From Streptomyces sp. CB02980 (GTDB lineage: Bacteria; Actinomycetota; Actinomycetes; Streptomycetales; Streptomycetaceae), in the NCBI RefSeq assembly GCF_014451325.2, contig NZ_JACSCH020000003.1, positions 639,567 to 703,566 of the forward strand: DNA of 64,000 nucleotides. The letters are read 5' to 3'. Below, piece after piece: positions 10,054 through 19,289 of this stretch (position 1 is the stretch's first letter; each line of letters opens with the position of its first letter). The notes beneath the pieces were generated by a model. That model was given only the letters and a program-made list of their open reading frames with translations, had not been told where the DNA came from and did no database searches. The position numbers and the translations under genes were made by a program.

Positions 10054-10884
10054 ATGTCCTCGCGCAAACTGCTGATGGTCCTCCACCGCGTGCTCTGGCT
10101 GGCGTTCGTCGTCCAGGTGATCGCCTCGTTCGTCGTCGAACTGCCGTACCCGTACTGGGTGGGCTGGCTGCCCGTGATCGTCGCGATGATCCTCGGCGTC
10201 GGTCTCTCCCGGACCGCCCGCAGCCGGGTCATGGCCACGCCCCGCGCCACGGTCGAGGTGGACCCGCCGGTCACCGGCCGCTGGTCGGCGCTGAACAGCC
10301 CGGCGGACCGGACGCCCAGCCACGGCACCCACCAGCTGGGCCAGACGTACGCGATCGACGTCACCCGGGAGGACGAGGCGAAGCCCCGCCCGGGCTTCGC
10401 GTGGCTGTGGCCGGTGGTCCGGCGGAGCGAGGACTTCCCGGCCTTCGGCGTGCCGCTGCTCGCGGTCGCCGACGCGACCGTCGTGCACGCCGAGGACGGG
10501 CAGCGCGACCACCTCAGCCGCAATTCGCTGCTCGGTGTCCTCTATCTGCTGCTGATCGAGTCCGGTGCGCGGAGCATCGGGGGAGCCCACCGGATCACCG
10601 GGAACCACCTCGTCCTCGACCTCGGCGACGGTACGTACGCGATGTACGCGCATCTGAGGCGCGGCTCCCTCGCCGTCCGCCCGGGCGACCGGGTCACGGC
10701 CGGCCAGGAACTCGCCCGGTGCGGGAACTCGGGCAACTCCACCGAGCCGCACGTGCACTTCCAGCTGATGGACGGCCCGGACCTGAACACGGCGAGCGGA
10801 GTGCCGTTCACCTGGCGCGGTGTCGGCGTACCGAAGAACGGCGAGACGTTCGAGGTGCCACGCGATCCGGTCTACCCGGCCTGA
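10054..10884 (+). CDS. Membrane-anchored M23-family metallopeptidase
   Basis: This 276-residue protein has two N-terminal membrane segments (VLWLAFVVQVIASFVVELPYPYWVGW and LPVIVAMILGVGL). An extracytoplasmic LytM/M23 domain follows. Zinc ligands are visible as H and D in HGTHQLGQTYAIDV and as the HVH of STEPHVHFQLMDG; GNHLVLDLGDGTYAMYAHL is the usual core strand. M23 enzymes cut peptidoglycan cross-links, though the activity of this one is inferred only. GAGGGGGA lies upstream of the ATG. It follows the ArsR-like gene closely and overlaps the converging SnoaL-like gene by 13 nt. Confidence 0.88.
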   Translation: MSSRKLLMVLHRVLWLAFVVQVIASFVVELPYPYWVGWLPVIVAMILGVGLSRTARSRVMATPRATVEVDPPVTGRWSALNSPADRTPSHGTHQLGQTYAIDVTREDEAKPRPGFAWLWPVVRRSEDFPAFGVPLLAVADATVVHAEDGQRDHLSRNSLLGVLYLLLIESGARSIGGAHRITGNHLVLDLGDGTYAMYAHLRRGSLAVRPGDRVTAGQELARCGNSGNSTEPHVHFQLMDGPDLNTASGVPFTWRGVGVPKNGETFEVPRDPVYPA

Positions 10885-11282
10885 CCCCAGAAGGCGTCGG
10901 AGACGTCGATGTCCTCGACGCACTCGTCGATGTCGGAGATCTTGCCGCCGATGATGGTGAAGACGAGAGCGCCGTTCATCTCGATGCCCATGCCCTTGTC
11001 CTCGCGCGTGGCGAAGAACCGGTTCGACGCCACGGCGTGGCCGCGGCCGTCGACGGAGACGCTCTGCAGCTCGACCCGCATCTCGCCGCGGGTGAGTTCG
11101 AACATCTTGCGGTACATGTCGAGGACGTTGTCCCGGCCCTTGATGTGCCCGGATATCTGGCTCTCGCCGGGCGAGTGATGCGTACAGTCCGCCGTCATCA
11201 GTTCGCCGACGGCCTCCATGTCTCCTCTGGTCCACGCGTCGAAGCCCCGGCGGACCAGGGCGGCGTCAGGGTGCTCAGCCAT
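10872..11282 (-). CDS. SnoaL-like (NTF2-fold) protein
   Basis: This 136-residue protein has the pattern of SnoaL-like domains: RRGFDAWTRGDMEAVGELMTADCTHHSPG, then RDNVLDMYRKMFELTRGEMRVEL and a final strand block GALVFTIIGGKISDIDECVED. Such proteins are small polyketide-cyclase-like or ligand-binding folds; the substrate is unknown. It converges on the peptidase gene with a 13-nt overlap of the 3' ends and diverges from the gene at 11361. Confidence 0.82.
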   Translation of the reverse strand: MAEHPDAALVRRGFDAWTRGDMEAVGELMTADCTHHSPGESQISGHIKGRDNVLDMYRKMFELTRGEMRVELQSVSVDGRGHAVASNRFFATREDKGMGIEMNGALVFTIIGGKISDIDECVEDIDVSDAFWGQAG

Positions 11283-11360
11283 CGCTCATCGACCCCTCTC
11301 GGTCGAACAGGTGCGCTGCCGGAAGCCCTCCCCTTCCAGTCTCCGACTACCCTCGCCCCC

Positions 11361-12152
11361 ATGCCACCGGCCAAGAAGCGCACCCGTCGATACGACTCCG
11401 CCAAGACCAGGGCGGCCGTGCTCGCCCAGTTCGCCCACGTACGGGAGGCGGTCGCGGCGCTCACACCCGAGCAGCTCGACGGGCCGACCCGGCTGGGGGA
11501 GTGGACGGTACGGGACCTGGCGGCGCACCTCGCGTGGATGGTCGACTCGGTGCCGCAGCTCCTGGCCGCGCCGGAGCGCGTGGGGCAGGACCGGCTCGCC
11601 CTCCTCGACTGGCCGTTCGTGACGGCCGGAGGCGCCGAGCGGATCGACGAGCACACCCGGGGCATGGACGCCTCCGACCTGCCGGGGCTCTACGCGCGCG
11701 TGGCGGAGGATTACGAGCGGGCGCTCGTGGAGGCGCCGGAGGAGCGGCTCCTGCCGGTGAGCTTCGGCGCGATGACCCTCGCCGACTTCCTCGTCACCCG
11801 GACCGTCGAGCTCGTCGTCCACACCGACGACCTCAACGCCGCGACCGGCGCCGGCGTCCCCTATGACCGGCAGGCCCTCGCCGCCTGTACCCGGCTGCTC
11901 GCCGACGCCCTCGCGGCGAAGGCCCCGGGCGGGGCGGTCGAGGTGCGGATCCCGCCGTACGCGGTGGTGCAGTGCGTGGAGGGCCCCCGGCACACCCGGG
12001 GCACCCCGCCCAACGTGGTCGAGACCGACCCGCTGACCTGGATCCGCCTCGCGACCGGGCGGGCGGAGTGGGCGACGGAGCTGGACGAGGCCCGGGTCGG
12101 CGCGAGCGGCGAGCGGGCCGATCTGAAGGACCTCCTGCCCCTGATGGGCTGA
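11361..12152 (+). CDS. Maleylpyruvate isomerase family (DinB-like, mycothiol-type) protein
   Basis: This 263-residue protein has the DinB/MDMPI N-terminal fold. LTPEQLDGPTRLGEWTVRDLAAHLAWMVDSVP carries the first conserved metal histidine, and FLVTRTVELVVHTDDLNAATG carries the second. A C-terminal domain ends TDPLTWIRLATGRAEWA, as in TIGR03083-type proteins. Relatives include mycothiol-dependent maleylpyruvate isomerase, but most family members have unknown thiol-transfer roles. The first residues (PPAKKRTRRYD) are basic. No strong ribosome-binding site is seen before the ATG, so the start may be leaderless. Confidence 0.82.
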   Translation: MPPAKKRTRRYDSAKTRAAVLAQFAHVREAVAALTPEQLDGPTRLGEWTVRDLAAHLAWMVDSVPQLLAAPERVGQDRLALLDWPFVTAGGAERIDEHTRGMDASDLPGLYARVAEDYERALVEAPEERLLPVSFGAMTLADFLVTRTVELVVHTDDLNAATGAGVPYDRQALAACTRLLADALAAKAPGGAVEVRIPPYAVVQCVEGPRHTRGTPPNVVETDPLTWIRLATGRAEWATELDEARVGASGERADLKDLLPLMG

Positions 12153-12162
12153 GACTCCCCGC

Positions 12163-12300
12163 AGGGGCCGGCCCTCCGGCGGAACGGGCCGCGGGACAGG
12201 CCGCGGAACCCGGCTGCGGGACCGGCCGCGGGACCGAAGCGGAACCCGGCCGCGGGACAGGCCGTGGAACCGAAGCGGAACCGACTTCCGCCGCGGCCCG
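12163..12300. repeat. Imperfect GC-rich direct repeats upstream of the META lipoprotein gene
   Basis: Variants of GGCCGCGGGACAGGCCG and GACCGAAGCGGAACC recur several times over about 110 bp between two plus-strand genes. The repeats leave open frames but show no coding pattern. Confidence 0.55.
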
Positions 12301-12310
12301 TCCCACCGGC

Positions 12311-13204
12311 ATGCAGACGCCGACGCCGCGCACCCTCGCATCCGCCGCATCCGCCGCCGCCCTGGCCCTCCTTCTCGCCGCCTGCGGCACGGAGGGAGGC
12401 ACCACCGGAGCGGGCTCCGGTTCCGACACCGTCTCCCCCGACCTGCCCGTCGCCGGTACCCACTGGACGATCGGCGCCGTCACGGTCGACGGCCGCAGGT
12501 CCGCCGCCCCGGACGGCGCCCGCGTCGAGTTCGGCGCGGACGGCCGCGCCCGCGGGAACAGCGGCTGCAACACCTTCGGGGCGACCGTCGCCGTGAAGGG
12601 GGACACCCTGACCGTCTCCCCGCAGGAGATCACCGAGATGGGCTGTCCCGAGGACCGGCAGCGCTTCGAGACGGAGCTGGGCAAGGCCTTCACCGGCACG
12701 CTCAAGGGGAGGCAGAAGGGCGAGGCCCTCACCCTGACGTCCCCGGACGGCCGCAACGGCCTGGAGCTGACCGCCGAGGCGGACCTCCCGCTGCGCGGCA
12801 CCACCTGGAAGATCGACGGGCTGATCTCCGGGGACACCGCGTCCTCGCTGCCCGCCGGCAGTGGTGACAAGGCCCGTCTCGTCCTCGGCGCGGACGGCCG
12901 GGTCACCGGAAACCTGGGCTGCAACAACTTCACCGCGACCGCCCGCGTCGAGGGGAAGACGCTCACGATCGAGGGCCCGGCGGCGACCACCCGGATGATG
13001 TGCACCAGCCCGCAGATGCAGCTGGAGGCCACGCTGTACGAGCTCCTCGACGGCCCGCTCACCTATCGCCTGGACCACCGGACGCTGACCCTCACCAATG
13101 CCGAGGGCGAGGGCCTGGGGGCGAAGGCGGCCACCGGGACGACTGGCGGAACCTCCGAAGGAGCAGGCGGAACGGAGGGCCAAGAGCCCCCGGCGTCCCG
13201 GTGA
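12311..13204 (+). CDS. META-domain (HslJ-like) lipoprotein
   Basis: This 297-residue exported lipoprotein has a signal peptide ending in the lipobox LLLAAC (Cys about residue 24). It contains two META/HslJ-like domains. The first has LPVAGTHWTIGAVTVDG and ARGNSGCNTFGATVAV with EMGCPEDRQ; the second has LPLRGTTWKIDGLISG and VTGNLGCNNFTATARV with MMCTSPQMQ. Each has the paired cysteines usual in the family. META domains occur in heat-inducible or antibiotic-resistance-linked lipoproteins; the biochemical role is unknown. The tail is Gly/Thr-rich. The frame is open further upstream, but the ATG at 12311 gives a proper signal peptide. Confidence 0.88.
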   Translation: MQTPTPRTLASAASAAALALLLAACGTEGGTTGAGSGSDTVSPDLPVAGTHWTIGAVTVDGRRSAAPDGARVEFGADGRARGNSGCNTFGATVAVKGDTLTVSPQEITEMGCPEDRQRFETELGKAFTGTLKGRQKGEALTLTSPDGRNGLELTAEADLPLRGTTWKIDGLISGDTASSLPAGSGDKARLVLGADGRVTGNLGCNNFTATARVEGKTLTIEGPAATTRMMCTSPQMQLEATLYELLDGPLTYRLDHRTLTLTNAEGEGLGAKAATGTTGGTSEGAGGTEGQEPPASR

Positions 13205-13408
13205 ACGAGCCTCTCCGGGGTGCCCTCCGTCACATCGCTACGGGGCTCCCGTCCTGGTACGAGCGTCCGCTCGGGAGGGCCCGGGGGCGGGAATCCCTTA
13301 CCGCGCCTGCCTCGTAGCCCTCTCCAAGCCGGAGATGATCATTTCGTGTGATCGCACGAGCGGGGGGACCCCGCAATTCCTCAATTCGGACCAGTGGTCG
13401 AGCCCGTC

Positions 13409-13422
13409 TACACTCGGAAACG
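13409..13422 (+). promoter_or_regulatory. purF core promoter, leaderless start
   Basis: A -10 box TACACT at 13409-13414 lies 7 nt before the purF GTG (13422), with a weak -35-like TCGGAC at 13386-13391 (17-bp spacer). No Shine-Dalgarno sequence precedes the GTG. Transcription probably starts at or beside the start codon. Confidence 0.5.
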
Positions 13423-14948
13423 TGCCACGTGGTGACGGTCGACTCAATCACGACCTGCTTCCCGGAGAGAAAGGCCCCCAGGACGCTTGTGGCGTCTTCG
13501 GTGTCTGGGCTCCGGGTGAAGAGGTCGCAAAGCTCACGTACTTCGGGCTCTACGCCCTCCAGCATCGGGGCCAGGAATCCGCGGGAATCGCGGTCAGCAA
13601 CGGCTCCCAGATCCTCGTCTTCAAGGACATGGGCCTCGTGTCCCAGGTCTTCGACGAGACCTCTCTCGGTTCCCTCCAAGGTCATATCGCGGTCGGTCAC
13701 GCCCGCTACTCGACCACCGGGGCCTCCGTGTGGGAGAACGCGCAGCCGACGTTCAGGGCAACCGCCCACGGCTCTATCGCGCTCGGCCACAACGGCAACC
13801 TGGTGAACACGGCGCAGCTCGCCGAAATGGTCGCCGACCTGCCCAAGAAGGAAGGCCGCAGCACCCGTGTCGCGGCCACCAACGACACCGACCTGCTGAC
13901 GGCGCTCCTCGCCGCCCAGGTCGACGACGAGGGCAAGCCGCTCACCGTCGAGGAGGCGGCCGCCAAGGTCCTTCCCGATGTCCGGGGCGCCTTCTCCCTC
14001 GTCTTCATGGACGAGCACACGCTCTACGCGGCCCGTGACCCGCAGGGCATCCGCCCGCTGGTCCTCGGCCGCCTGGAGCGCGGCTGGGTGGTCGCATCCG
14101 AGTCCGCCGCCCTCGACATCTGTGGCGCCAGCTACGTCCGCGAGGTCGAGCCGGGCGAGATGATCGCGATCGACGAGAACGGCATCCGTACCTCGCGATT
14201 CGCGGAGGCAAAGCCCAAGGGCTGTGTCTTCGAGTACGTGTACCTGGCTCGCCCGGACACCGACATCGCCGGCCGGAACGTGTACCTCTCCCGCGTGGAG
14301 ATGGGCCGCCGCCTGGCGAAGGAGGCGCCCGCCGAGGCCGACCTGGTGATAGCGACGCCGGAGTCCGGTACCCCGGCCGCGATCGGCTACGCCGAGGCCT
14401 CGGGCATCCCGTTCGGCGCCGGCCTGGTGAAGAACGCCTACGTCGGGCGCACCTTCATCCAGCCCTCCCAGACCATCCGGCAGCTCGGCATCCGGCTGAA
14501 GCTGAACCCGCTCAAGGACGTCATCAAGGGCAAGCGCCTGGTGGTCGTCGACGACTCGATCGTCCGCGGCAACACCCAGCGCGCCCTCGTCAAGATGCTC
14601 CGCGAGGCCGGCGCGGCCGAGATCCACATCCGGATCTCCTCGCCGCCGGTGAAGTGGCCCTGCTTCTTCGGCATCGACTTCGCCACCCGCGCGGAGCTGA
14701 TCGCCAACGGCATGTCGATCGAGGAGATCGGCAAGTCGCTGGGCGCGGACTCGCTCTCGTACATCTCGATCGACGGGATGATCGAGGCGACCACGATCCA
14801 GAAGCCGAACCTCTGCCGTGCCTGCTTCGACGGCGAGTACCCGATGGAGCTGCCGGACCCCGAGCTGCTCGGCAAGCAGCTCCTGGAGACCGAACTGGCC
14901 GCGGGTCCCGCTGCCACGGCGGCCTCCGACGCGCTCCGTCGTCCGTGA
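13422..14948 (+). CDS. purF: Amidophosphoribosyltransferase
   Basis: PurF commits PRPP to purine synthesis by making phosphoribosylamine from glutamine and PRPP. The 508-residue precursor has a 22-residue propeptide before the catalytic C23 (DACGVFGVW). The Ntn glutaminase domain follows (YFGLYALQHRGQESAGIAV), and the phosphoribosyltransferase domain has the PRPP loop LVVVDDSIVRGNT. Cysteines in KGCVFEY, KWPCFFG and NLCRACFDGEYP match the iron-sulphur ligands of the Bacillus-type enzyme. The start is the GTG at 13422; the longer frame from 13098 is non-coding. purM follows 57 nt downstream. Confidence 0.97.
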   Translation: MPRGDGRLNHDLLPGEKGPQDACGVFGVWAPGEEVAKLTYFGLYALQHRGQESAGIAVSNGSQILVFKDMGLVSQVFDETSLGSLQGHIAVGHARYSTTGASVWENAQPTFRATAHGSIALGHNGNLVNTAQLAEMVADLPKKEGRSTRVAATNDTDLLTALLAAQVDDEGKPLTVEEAAAKVLPDVRGAFSLVFMDEHTLYAARDPQGIRPLVLGRLERGWVVASESAALDICGASYVREVEPGEMIAIDENGIRTSRFAEAKPKGCVFEYVYLARPDTDIAGRNVYLSRVEMGRRLAKEAPAEADLVIATPESGTPAAIGYAEASGIPFGAGLVKNAYVGRTFIQPSQTIRQLGIRLKLNPLKDVIKGKRLVVVDDSIVRGNTQRALVKMLREAGAAEIHIRISSPPVKWPCFFGIDFATRAELIANGMSIEEIGKSLGADSLSYISIDGMIEATTIQKPNLCRACFDGEYPMELPDPELLGKQLLETELAAGPAATAASDALRRP

Positions 14949-15005
14949 GCGCCGTCGCTCGTAAGACCCCGCTGCAACCGCAGTACGACACGAAAGTTCT
15001 TCAGC

Positions 15006-16079
15006 ATGTCTGAGACCACTGGTGCCAGCTACGCGTCCGCGGGCGTCGACATCGAAGCGGGTGACCGCGCCGTCGAGCTCATGAAGGAGTGGGTGAAGAA
15101 GACGCAGCGCGCGGAAGTCGCGGGCCTCGGCGGCCTGGGCGGCTTCGCCGGCCTCTTCGACGCCTCCGCCCTCAAGCGCTTCGAGCGTCCGCTGCTCGCC
15201 TCCGCCACCGACGGCGTCGGGACGAAGGTCGACATCGCCCGCCAGATGGGCGTGTACGACACGATCGGCCACGACCTGGTCGCGATGGTCATGGACGACA
15301 TCGTCGTCTGCGGCGCCGAGCCGCTCTTCATGACCGACTACATCTGTGTCGGCAAGGTCCACCCGGAGCGGGTCGCCGCCATCGTCAAGGGCATCGCCGA
15401 GGGCTGTGTCCTGGCCGGCTGCGCCCTGGTCGGCGGCGAGACGGCGGAGCACCCGGGCCTCCTCGGCCCGGACGACTTCGACGTCGCCGGCGCGGGCACG
15501 GGCGTCGTGGAGCACGACCGGCTGCTCGGCGCCGATCGCATCCGTACGGGGGACGCGGTCATCGCCATGGCCTCCTCGGGTCTTCACTCCAACGGGTACT
15601 CGCTCGTCCGGCACGTGGTCTTCGACCGCGCCGGCATGACTCTCGACCAGCGGGTCGACGAGCTCGGCCGGACGCTCGGCGAGGAGCTCCTGGAGCCCAC
15701 GAAGATCTACTCGCTCGACTGCCTGGCCCTCACCCGGACCACGGACGTCCACGCGTTCAGCCACATCACGGGCGGCGGTCTGGCGGCCAACCTGGCCCGG
15801 GTGATCCCGGACGGCCTGCACGCCACGGTCGACCGTTCCACCTGGGCGCCGGGCGCGATCTTCGACCTGGTCGGCAAGGCCGGTCGGGTGGAGCGCCTGG
15901 AGCTGGAGAAGACCCTGAACATGGGTGTCGGCATGATGGCGGTCGTGCCGGCCGAGTTCGTGGACGCGGCCCTGACGACGCTGGCGGACCGGGGCGTCGA
16001 GTCCTGGGTCGCGGGCGAGATCACCGAGCGCGGCGCGCACACCACGGGCGCGGAGCTGGTCGGCGACTACGCGAAGTAG
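15006..16079 (+). CDS. purM: Phosphoribosylformylglycinamidine cyclo-ligase (AIR synthetase)
   Basis: PurM closes the imidazole ring, turning FGAM into AIR with ATP. At 357 residues it is full length. It shows the family blocks SYASAGVDIEAGDRAVELMK, LLASATDGVGTKVDIARQMG, GGETAEHPGLL, ASSGLHSNGYSLVR and HITGGGLAANLARVIP. It shares its fold with PurL. It lies 57 nt after purF and probably forms a two-gene operon with it, ended by the long hairpin at 16091. Confidence 0.97.
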   Translation: MSETTGASYASAGVDIEAGDRAVELMKEWVKKTQRAEVAGLGGLGGFAGLFDASALKRFERPLLASATDGVGTKVDIARQMGVYDTIGHDLVAMVMDDIVVCGAEPLFMTDYICVGKVHPERVAAIVKGIAEGCVLAGCALVGGETAEHPGLLGPDDFDVAGAGTGVVEHDRLLGADRIRTGDAVIAMASSGLHSNGYSLVRHVVFDRAGMTLDQRVDELGRTLGEELLEPTKIYSLDCLALTRTTDVHAFSHITGGGLAANLARVIPDGLHATVDRSTWAPGAIFDLVGKAGRVERLELEKTLNMGVGMMAVVPAEFVDAALTTLADRGVESWVAGEITERGAHTTGAELVGDYAK

Positions 16080-16090
16080 CAGTCACGCGG

Positions 16091-16138
16091 TACGACGCGT
16101 ACGGGGCGCTCCTGAGGGGGCGCCCCGTACGCGTCGTA
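16091..16138 (+). terminator. Strong terminator of purF-purM
   Basis: An 18-bp perfect stem (16091-16108 with 16121-16138) and a 12-nt loop lie 11 nt after the purM stop. Confidence 0.85.
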
Positions 16139-16166
16139 CAGGGTCCTGCGGCGCACGGACGCGGAC

Positions 16167-16211
16167 AGCACAGAAACCCGGCCGGGTGATCCCGGACCGG
16201 GTTTCTGTGCT
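16167..16211 (-). terminator. Terminator of the DUF3073 gene
   Basis: A 15-bp perfect stem (16167-16181 with 16197-16211) lies just 3' of the minus-strand DUF3073 gene, back to back with the purM terminator. Confidence 0.8.
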
Positions 16212-16224
16212 GCGATTCAGAAGG

Positions 16225-16479
16225 TCAAGCGCGACGCGGGGACGCACTCGGACCGGACTCGTCGTCCTCGTCCTCGTCGTCCTCGTTATAGAGATCCGCG
16301 TACTGGGCGTACGGGTCGTCTTCCTCGTCGTCGTCCTCGAACGGCTCGCCATTCGGCGGCTGGTTCGAAGTCGAAGCGCCCAGCTCATTGGCCAGACGCG
16401 TCAGGTCTGTCCCGCCGCTGCTGTACTTCAGCTGGCGGGCGACCTTGGTCTGCTTGGCCTTTGCCCGGCCGCGCCCCAT
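16225..16479 (-). CDS. DUF3073 family protein
   Basis: This 84-residue protein is conserved among actinobacteria and of unknown function. The basic N-terminus MGRGRAKAKQTKVARQLKYS is the conserved part and is followed by GGTDLTRLANELG. The C-terminal half is very acidic and disordered (FEDDDEEDDPYAQYADLYNEDDEDEDDE). I chose the ATG at 16479 with GAGGGGG upstream; a longer frame to 16626 lacks the family start. The position between purM and vdh matches other Streptomyces. Confidence 0.9.
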   Translation of the reverse strand: MGRGRAKAKQTKVARQLKYSSGGTDLTRLANELGASTSNQPPNGEPFEDDDEEDDPYAQYADLYNEDDEDEDDESGPSASPRRA

Positions 16480-16801
16480 GGCTCGACCCCCTCGGTGACG
16501 GGGCTCGGTGGCCCCAGAGTCTTGACACGCGTTCATGATTCGGAACGGACTCTCGACAGAGAGACCGGTCCGTAGGGCTTCAACGGTACCTGTTTCCGCG
16601 GGTCTACGGTACGCCGCGCGCATCACATACCCCGGTACAGAACCATCGAGGTGCCCTTTCCTCGCTGGTCAATCGCGATTTTAACCTCTTCTTGAGGGCC
16701 GACCCGCCGAGGGGCGTGAGCGAAGTCTCCCCGTGGTCGTTCCGTGGCCCTCCCACGGACTCCTCACGGTCACCCCGGCGACGGGTCGGTCCCGGTCGTG
16801 C
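16480..16801. promoter_or_regulatory. Intergenic region upstream of DUF3073 and downstream of vdh
   Basis: This 322-bp region holds no gene. A small hairpin at 16741-16759 (TCCGTGG/CCACGGA) could end the minus-strand vdh transcript. A TTGACC on the minus strand near 16666 is a possible -35 box for DUF3073. Nothing else is clear. Confidence 0.35.
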
Positions 16802-17893
16802 TCAGGCGTGTCGCGCGTCGGCCATCCGCTGCTCGGCGATCCGGTCGGACGCCGCAGCCGGCGGAATCCCGTCGGCCTTCGCACGTGCGAAGATCTCCAG
16901 CGTGGTGTCGAAGATCTTCGTCGCCTTCTTCTTGCAGCGGTCGAAGTCGAAGCCGTGCAGCTCGTCGGCGACCTGGATCACGCCACCGGCGTTGACCACG
17001 TAGTCGGGGGCGTAGAGGATCCCGCGCTCCACGAGGTCCTTCTCGATGCCCGGGTGGGCGAGCTGGTTGTTGGCCGCGCCGCAGACGATGCTCGCGGTGA
17101 TGAACGGGACGGTCTCCTCGTTCAGGGCGCCGCCGAGCGCGCAGGGCGCGTAGATGTCGAGACCCTCGACGCGGATCAGCGCCTCGGTGTCGGCGACGAC
17201 GGTGACCTGCGGGTACTTGTCGGTGATCCGGCGCACCGACTCCTCGCGCACATCGGTGATCACGACCTCGGCGCCGTCCTCCAGGAGGTGCTCGACGAGG
17301 TAGTGGCCGACCTTGCCGACGCCCGCGACGCCGACCTTGCGGCCGCGCAGCGTCGGGTCGCCCCAGACGGTCTGCGCGGAGGCGCGCATGCCCTGGAAGA
17401 CGCCGAAGGCGGTGAGGACGGAGGAGTCGCCGGCGCCGCCGTTCTCGGGGGAGCGGCCGGTGGTCCACTTGTTCTCGCGGGCCACGACGTCCATGTCGGC
17501 GACGTAGGTGCCGACGTCGCAGGCCGTGACGTACCGGCCGCCGAGGGAGGCGACGAAGCGCCCGTAGGCGAGGAGGAGCTCCTCCGTCTTGATCTTCTCC
17601 GGGTCGCCGATGATGACGGCCTTGCCGCCACCGTGGTCGAGACCGGCCATGGCGTTCTTGTACGACATGCCGCGGGCCAGGTTGAGGGCGTCGGTGATCG
17701 CCGCGGCCTCGTTGGCGTACGGGTAGAAGCGGGTGCCGCCGAGGGCGGGGCCCAGGGCGGTGGAGTGGAGGGCGATGACGGCCTTGAGGCCGGTGGCGCG
17801 GTCCTGGCAGAGCACGACTTGCTCGTGGCCACCCTGCTCCGAGTGGAACAGGGTGTGCAGTACATCAGCAGGAACGCCGGTCACATCGGTCAC
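16802..17893 (-). CDS. vdh: Valine (branched-chain amino acid) dehydrogenase
   Basis: The protein belongs to the Glu/Leu/Phe/Val dehydrogenase family and oxidatively deaminates branched-chain amino acids with NAD. In Streptomyces it feeds acyl-CoA precursors of polyketides. The substrate-binding and catalytic lysine region is [10 protein letters not shown]...[21 protein letters not shown]. The NAD fold shows [30 protein letters not shown] and CGAANNQL are further conserved blocks. I chose the GTG at 17893 (363 aa) because GGGAG lies 8 nt upstream and known homologues start MTDV; a TTG five codons earlier also exists. Confidence 0.94.
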   Translation of the reverse strand: MTDVTGVPADVLHTLFHSEQGGHEQVVLCQDRATGLKAVIALHSTALGPALGGTRFYPYANEAAAITDALNLARGMSYKNAMAGLDHGGGKAVIIGDPEKIKTEELLLAYGRFVASLGGRYVTACDVGTYVADMDVVARENKWTTGRSPENGGAGDSSVLTAFGVFQGMRASAQTVWGDPTLRGRKVGVAGVGKVGHYLVEHLLEDGAEVVITDVREESVRRITDKYPQVTVVADTEALIRVEGLDIYAPCALGGALNEETVPFITASIVCGAANNQLAHPGIEKDLVERGILYAPDYVVNAGGVIQVADELHGFDFDRCKKKATKIFDTTLEIFARAKADGIPPAAASDRIAEQRMADARHA

Positions 17894-18048
17894 GGTGGTG
17901 ACTCCCAAGTACGAAGCGGCGGTTGCGGACCTCCCTGTGGGTGGGGGAGGACCAGTTCGGCAAGAGAGTAAGTCCTACCTGGGCGTAGATCGGCAGCAGT
18001 GCTCAGGATCACCCCCTCCCGGAGTACCTCCGTGGAAGGATTCGCGAC

Positions 18049-18963
18049 ATGTCGGTCGCTTCCTCGGTCCTCATTCCCTACGCGTCCTATCTGCGGGTGT
18101 ACGAGCCGCTGGCCGCGTTCCCCGAGCCGGAGCGGACCCACTGGGCCCGGTACGCCCGCCTGCCGCGCACCCCGGGGGCGCAGGAGGAGCTGCGGCGCTC
18201 GCTGGCCGACCTGCTGCCGACGCCGCCGGTCCCGGTGCCGGTCCACGAGAGCGGGGAGGCCTTCGTCGCCCGGCTGGACGGGGTGGTGGTGATCTGCCCG
18301 TGGCGAACCCGGCTGCGGGGGTGGCTGGCGCTCCAGGAGCTGGCCGGCCAGTTCCCGGAGCCGGTGCTCGACGCGATGCTGCCGCCGGTCGTGCGCGTCC
18401 AGGTGGAGAGCGACTACGAGCGCTGGCTGAGCAGGAACCCGGACGCGCGTCCGTGGATCCGTACGGCGGTCTGGCAGGTGCCGCTGCGCTGGTTCGCGCT
18501 CTTCGGGGACGAGGACCGGGAGTACGAGCCGGGGAAGCGGCCGTCCGGCGCGGGTGCGGCCGGTGCGGGCGTGGACGGCGCCGGTGCGGCCGGTGCGGGC
18601 GCGGACGGTGCGGGGAAGGCTCCGGTGCTGCGCTACCGGACGACGATGGCGCAGGCGCGCCGCCGCCTCGCGCGGGCGCTGCGGGCCCTGCGGGAGTCGA
18701 TCGACGACGGTCCGATGACGGAGGGCCTGATCGAGGTGGGGCGGTGGCTGGAGGAGTTCCATCCGCGGGCGCTCGTGGAGCTGGACTTCGGCGGTCTGGT
18801 GCACGCGGTCCCGGAGGAGTGGCTGGCGGCGGACCGGTCGGCGGCGCAGCTGGCGGAGGGGATCGCGGCGCTGCGGGCCGGCGACGGTGAGCGGGCGAGC
18901 GACGCGTACGGGCGGCTCGCGGAGCGCTGGCGCACGGTCAGGGATCTTCGCTTCGCGAATTGA
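18049..18963 (+). CDS. Conserved Streptomyces hypothetical protein upstream of bldC
   Basis: This 304-residue soluble protein has no recognised domain. It begins SVASSVLIPYASYLRVYEPLAAFPEPERTHW and has a Trp/Arg-rich middle (ICPWRTRLRGWLALQELAG, RWFALFGDEDREYEPGKR). A 25-residue Gly-Ala-Asp repeat linker follows (about residues 166-190). The C-terminal half is helical (TTMAQARRRLARALRALRESID... DLRFAN). It is divergent from vdh. The position between vdh and bldC fits the conserved gene order of the genus, so it is real, but no function can be assigned. The Gly-Ala linker is a likely lineage-specific expansion. Confidence 0.85.
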   Translation: MSVASSVLIPYASYLRVYEPLAAFPEPERTHWARYARLPRTPGAQEELRRSLADLLPTPPVPVPVHESGEAFVARLDGVVVICPWRTRLRGWLALQELAGQFPEPVLDAMLPPVVRVQVESDYERWLSRNPDARPWIRTAVWQVPLRWFALFGDEDREYEPGKRPSGAGAAGAGVDGAGAAGAGADGAGKAPVLRYRTTMAQARRRLARALRALRESIDDGPMTEGLIEVGRWLEEFHPRALVELDFGGLVHAVPEEWLAADRSAAQLAEGIAALRAGDGERASDAYGRLAERWRTVRDLRFAN

Positions 18964-19289
18964 CATCAGTCGGGCATCTTCGTCAGGTCGGTATCGACAA
19001 GACATGTCCGACGGGTGTAAATGATCTTCAGGGGTGTCCGGATACCGCCTGCCCGGTTTTGAATGCCGGGGGGTGTCGGGTCTTTCGGCACCCGCTGGGC
19101 GGGGACGTTGGTCCCGATCCGGGCCTTTGGCTCAAGCGTGACGGACAGCACGTAACGCACCCTTGCGCCCATCACCCACCCTCGTGCCAAAATAGGACAA
19201 GGAGTCCGGGGAGGGTTCCTTCCGTCCATCTATGGGCGGAACGCTCAGCATTGCACTCTATGGGGGGTCTGAGGACTCCTGATCGCTCT

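Noticed and set aside
13230..16040. A 936-codon open frame antisense to purF and purM
   Set aside because: It is a composition artefact across two well-defined purine genes.
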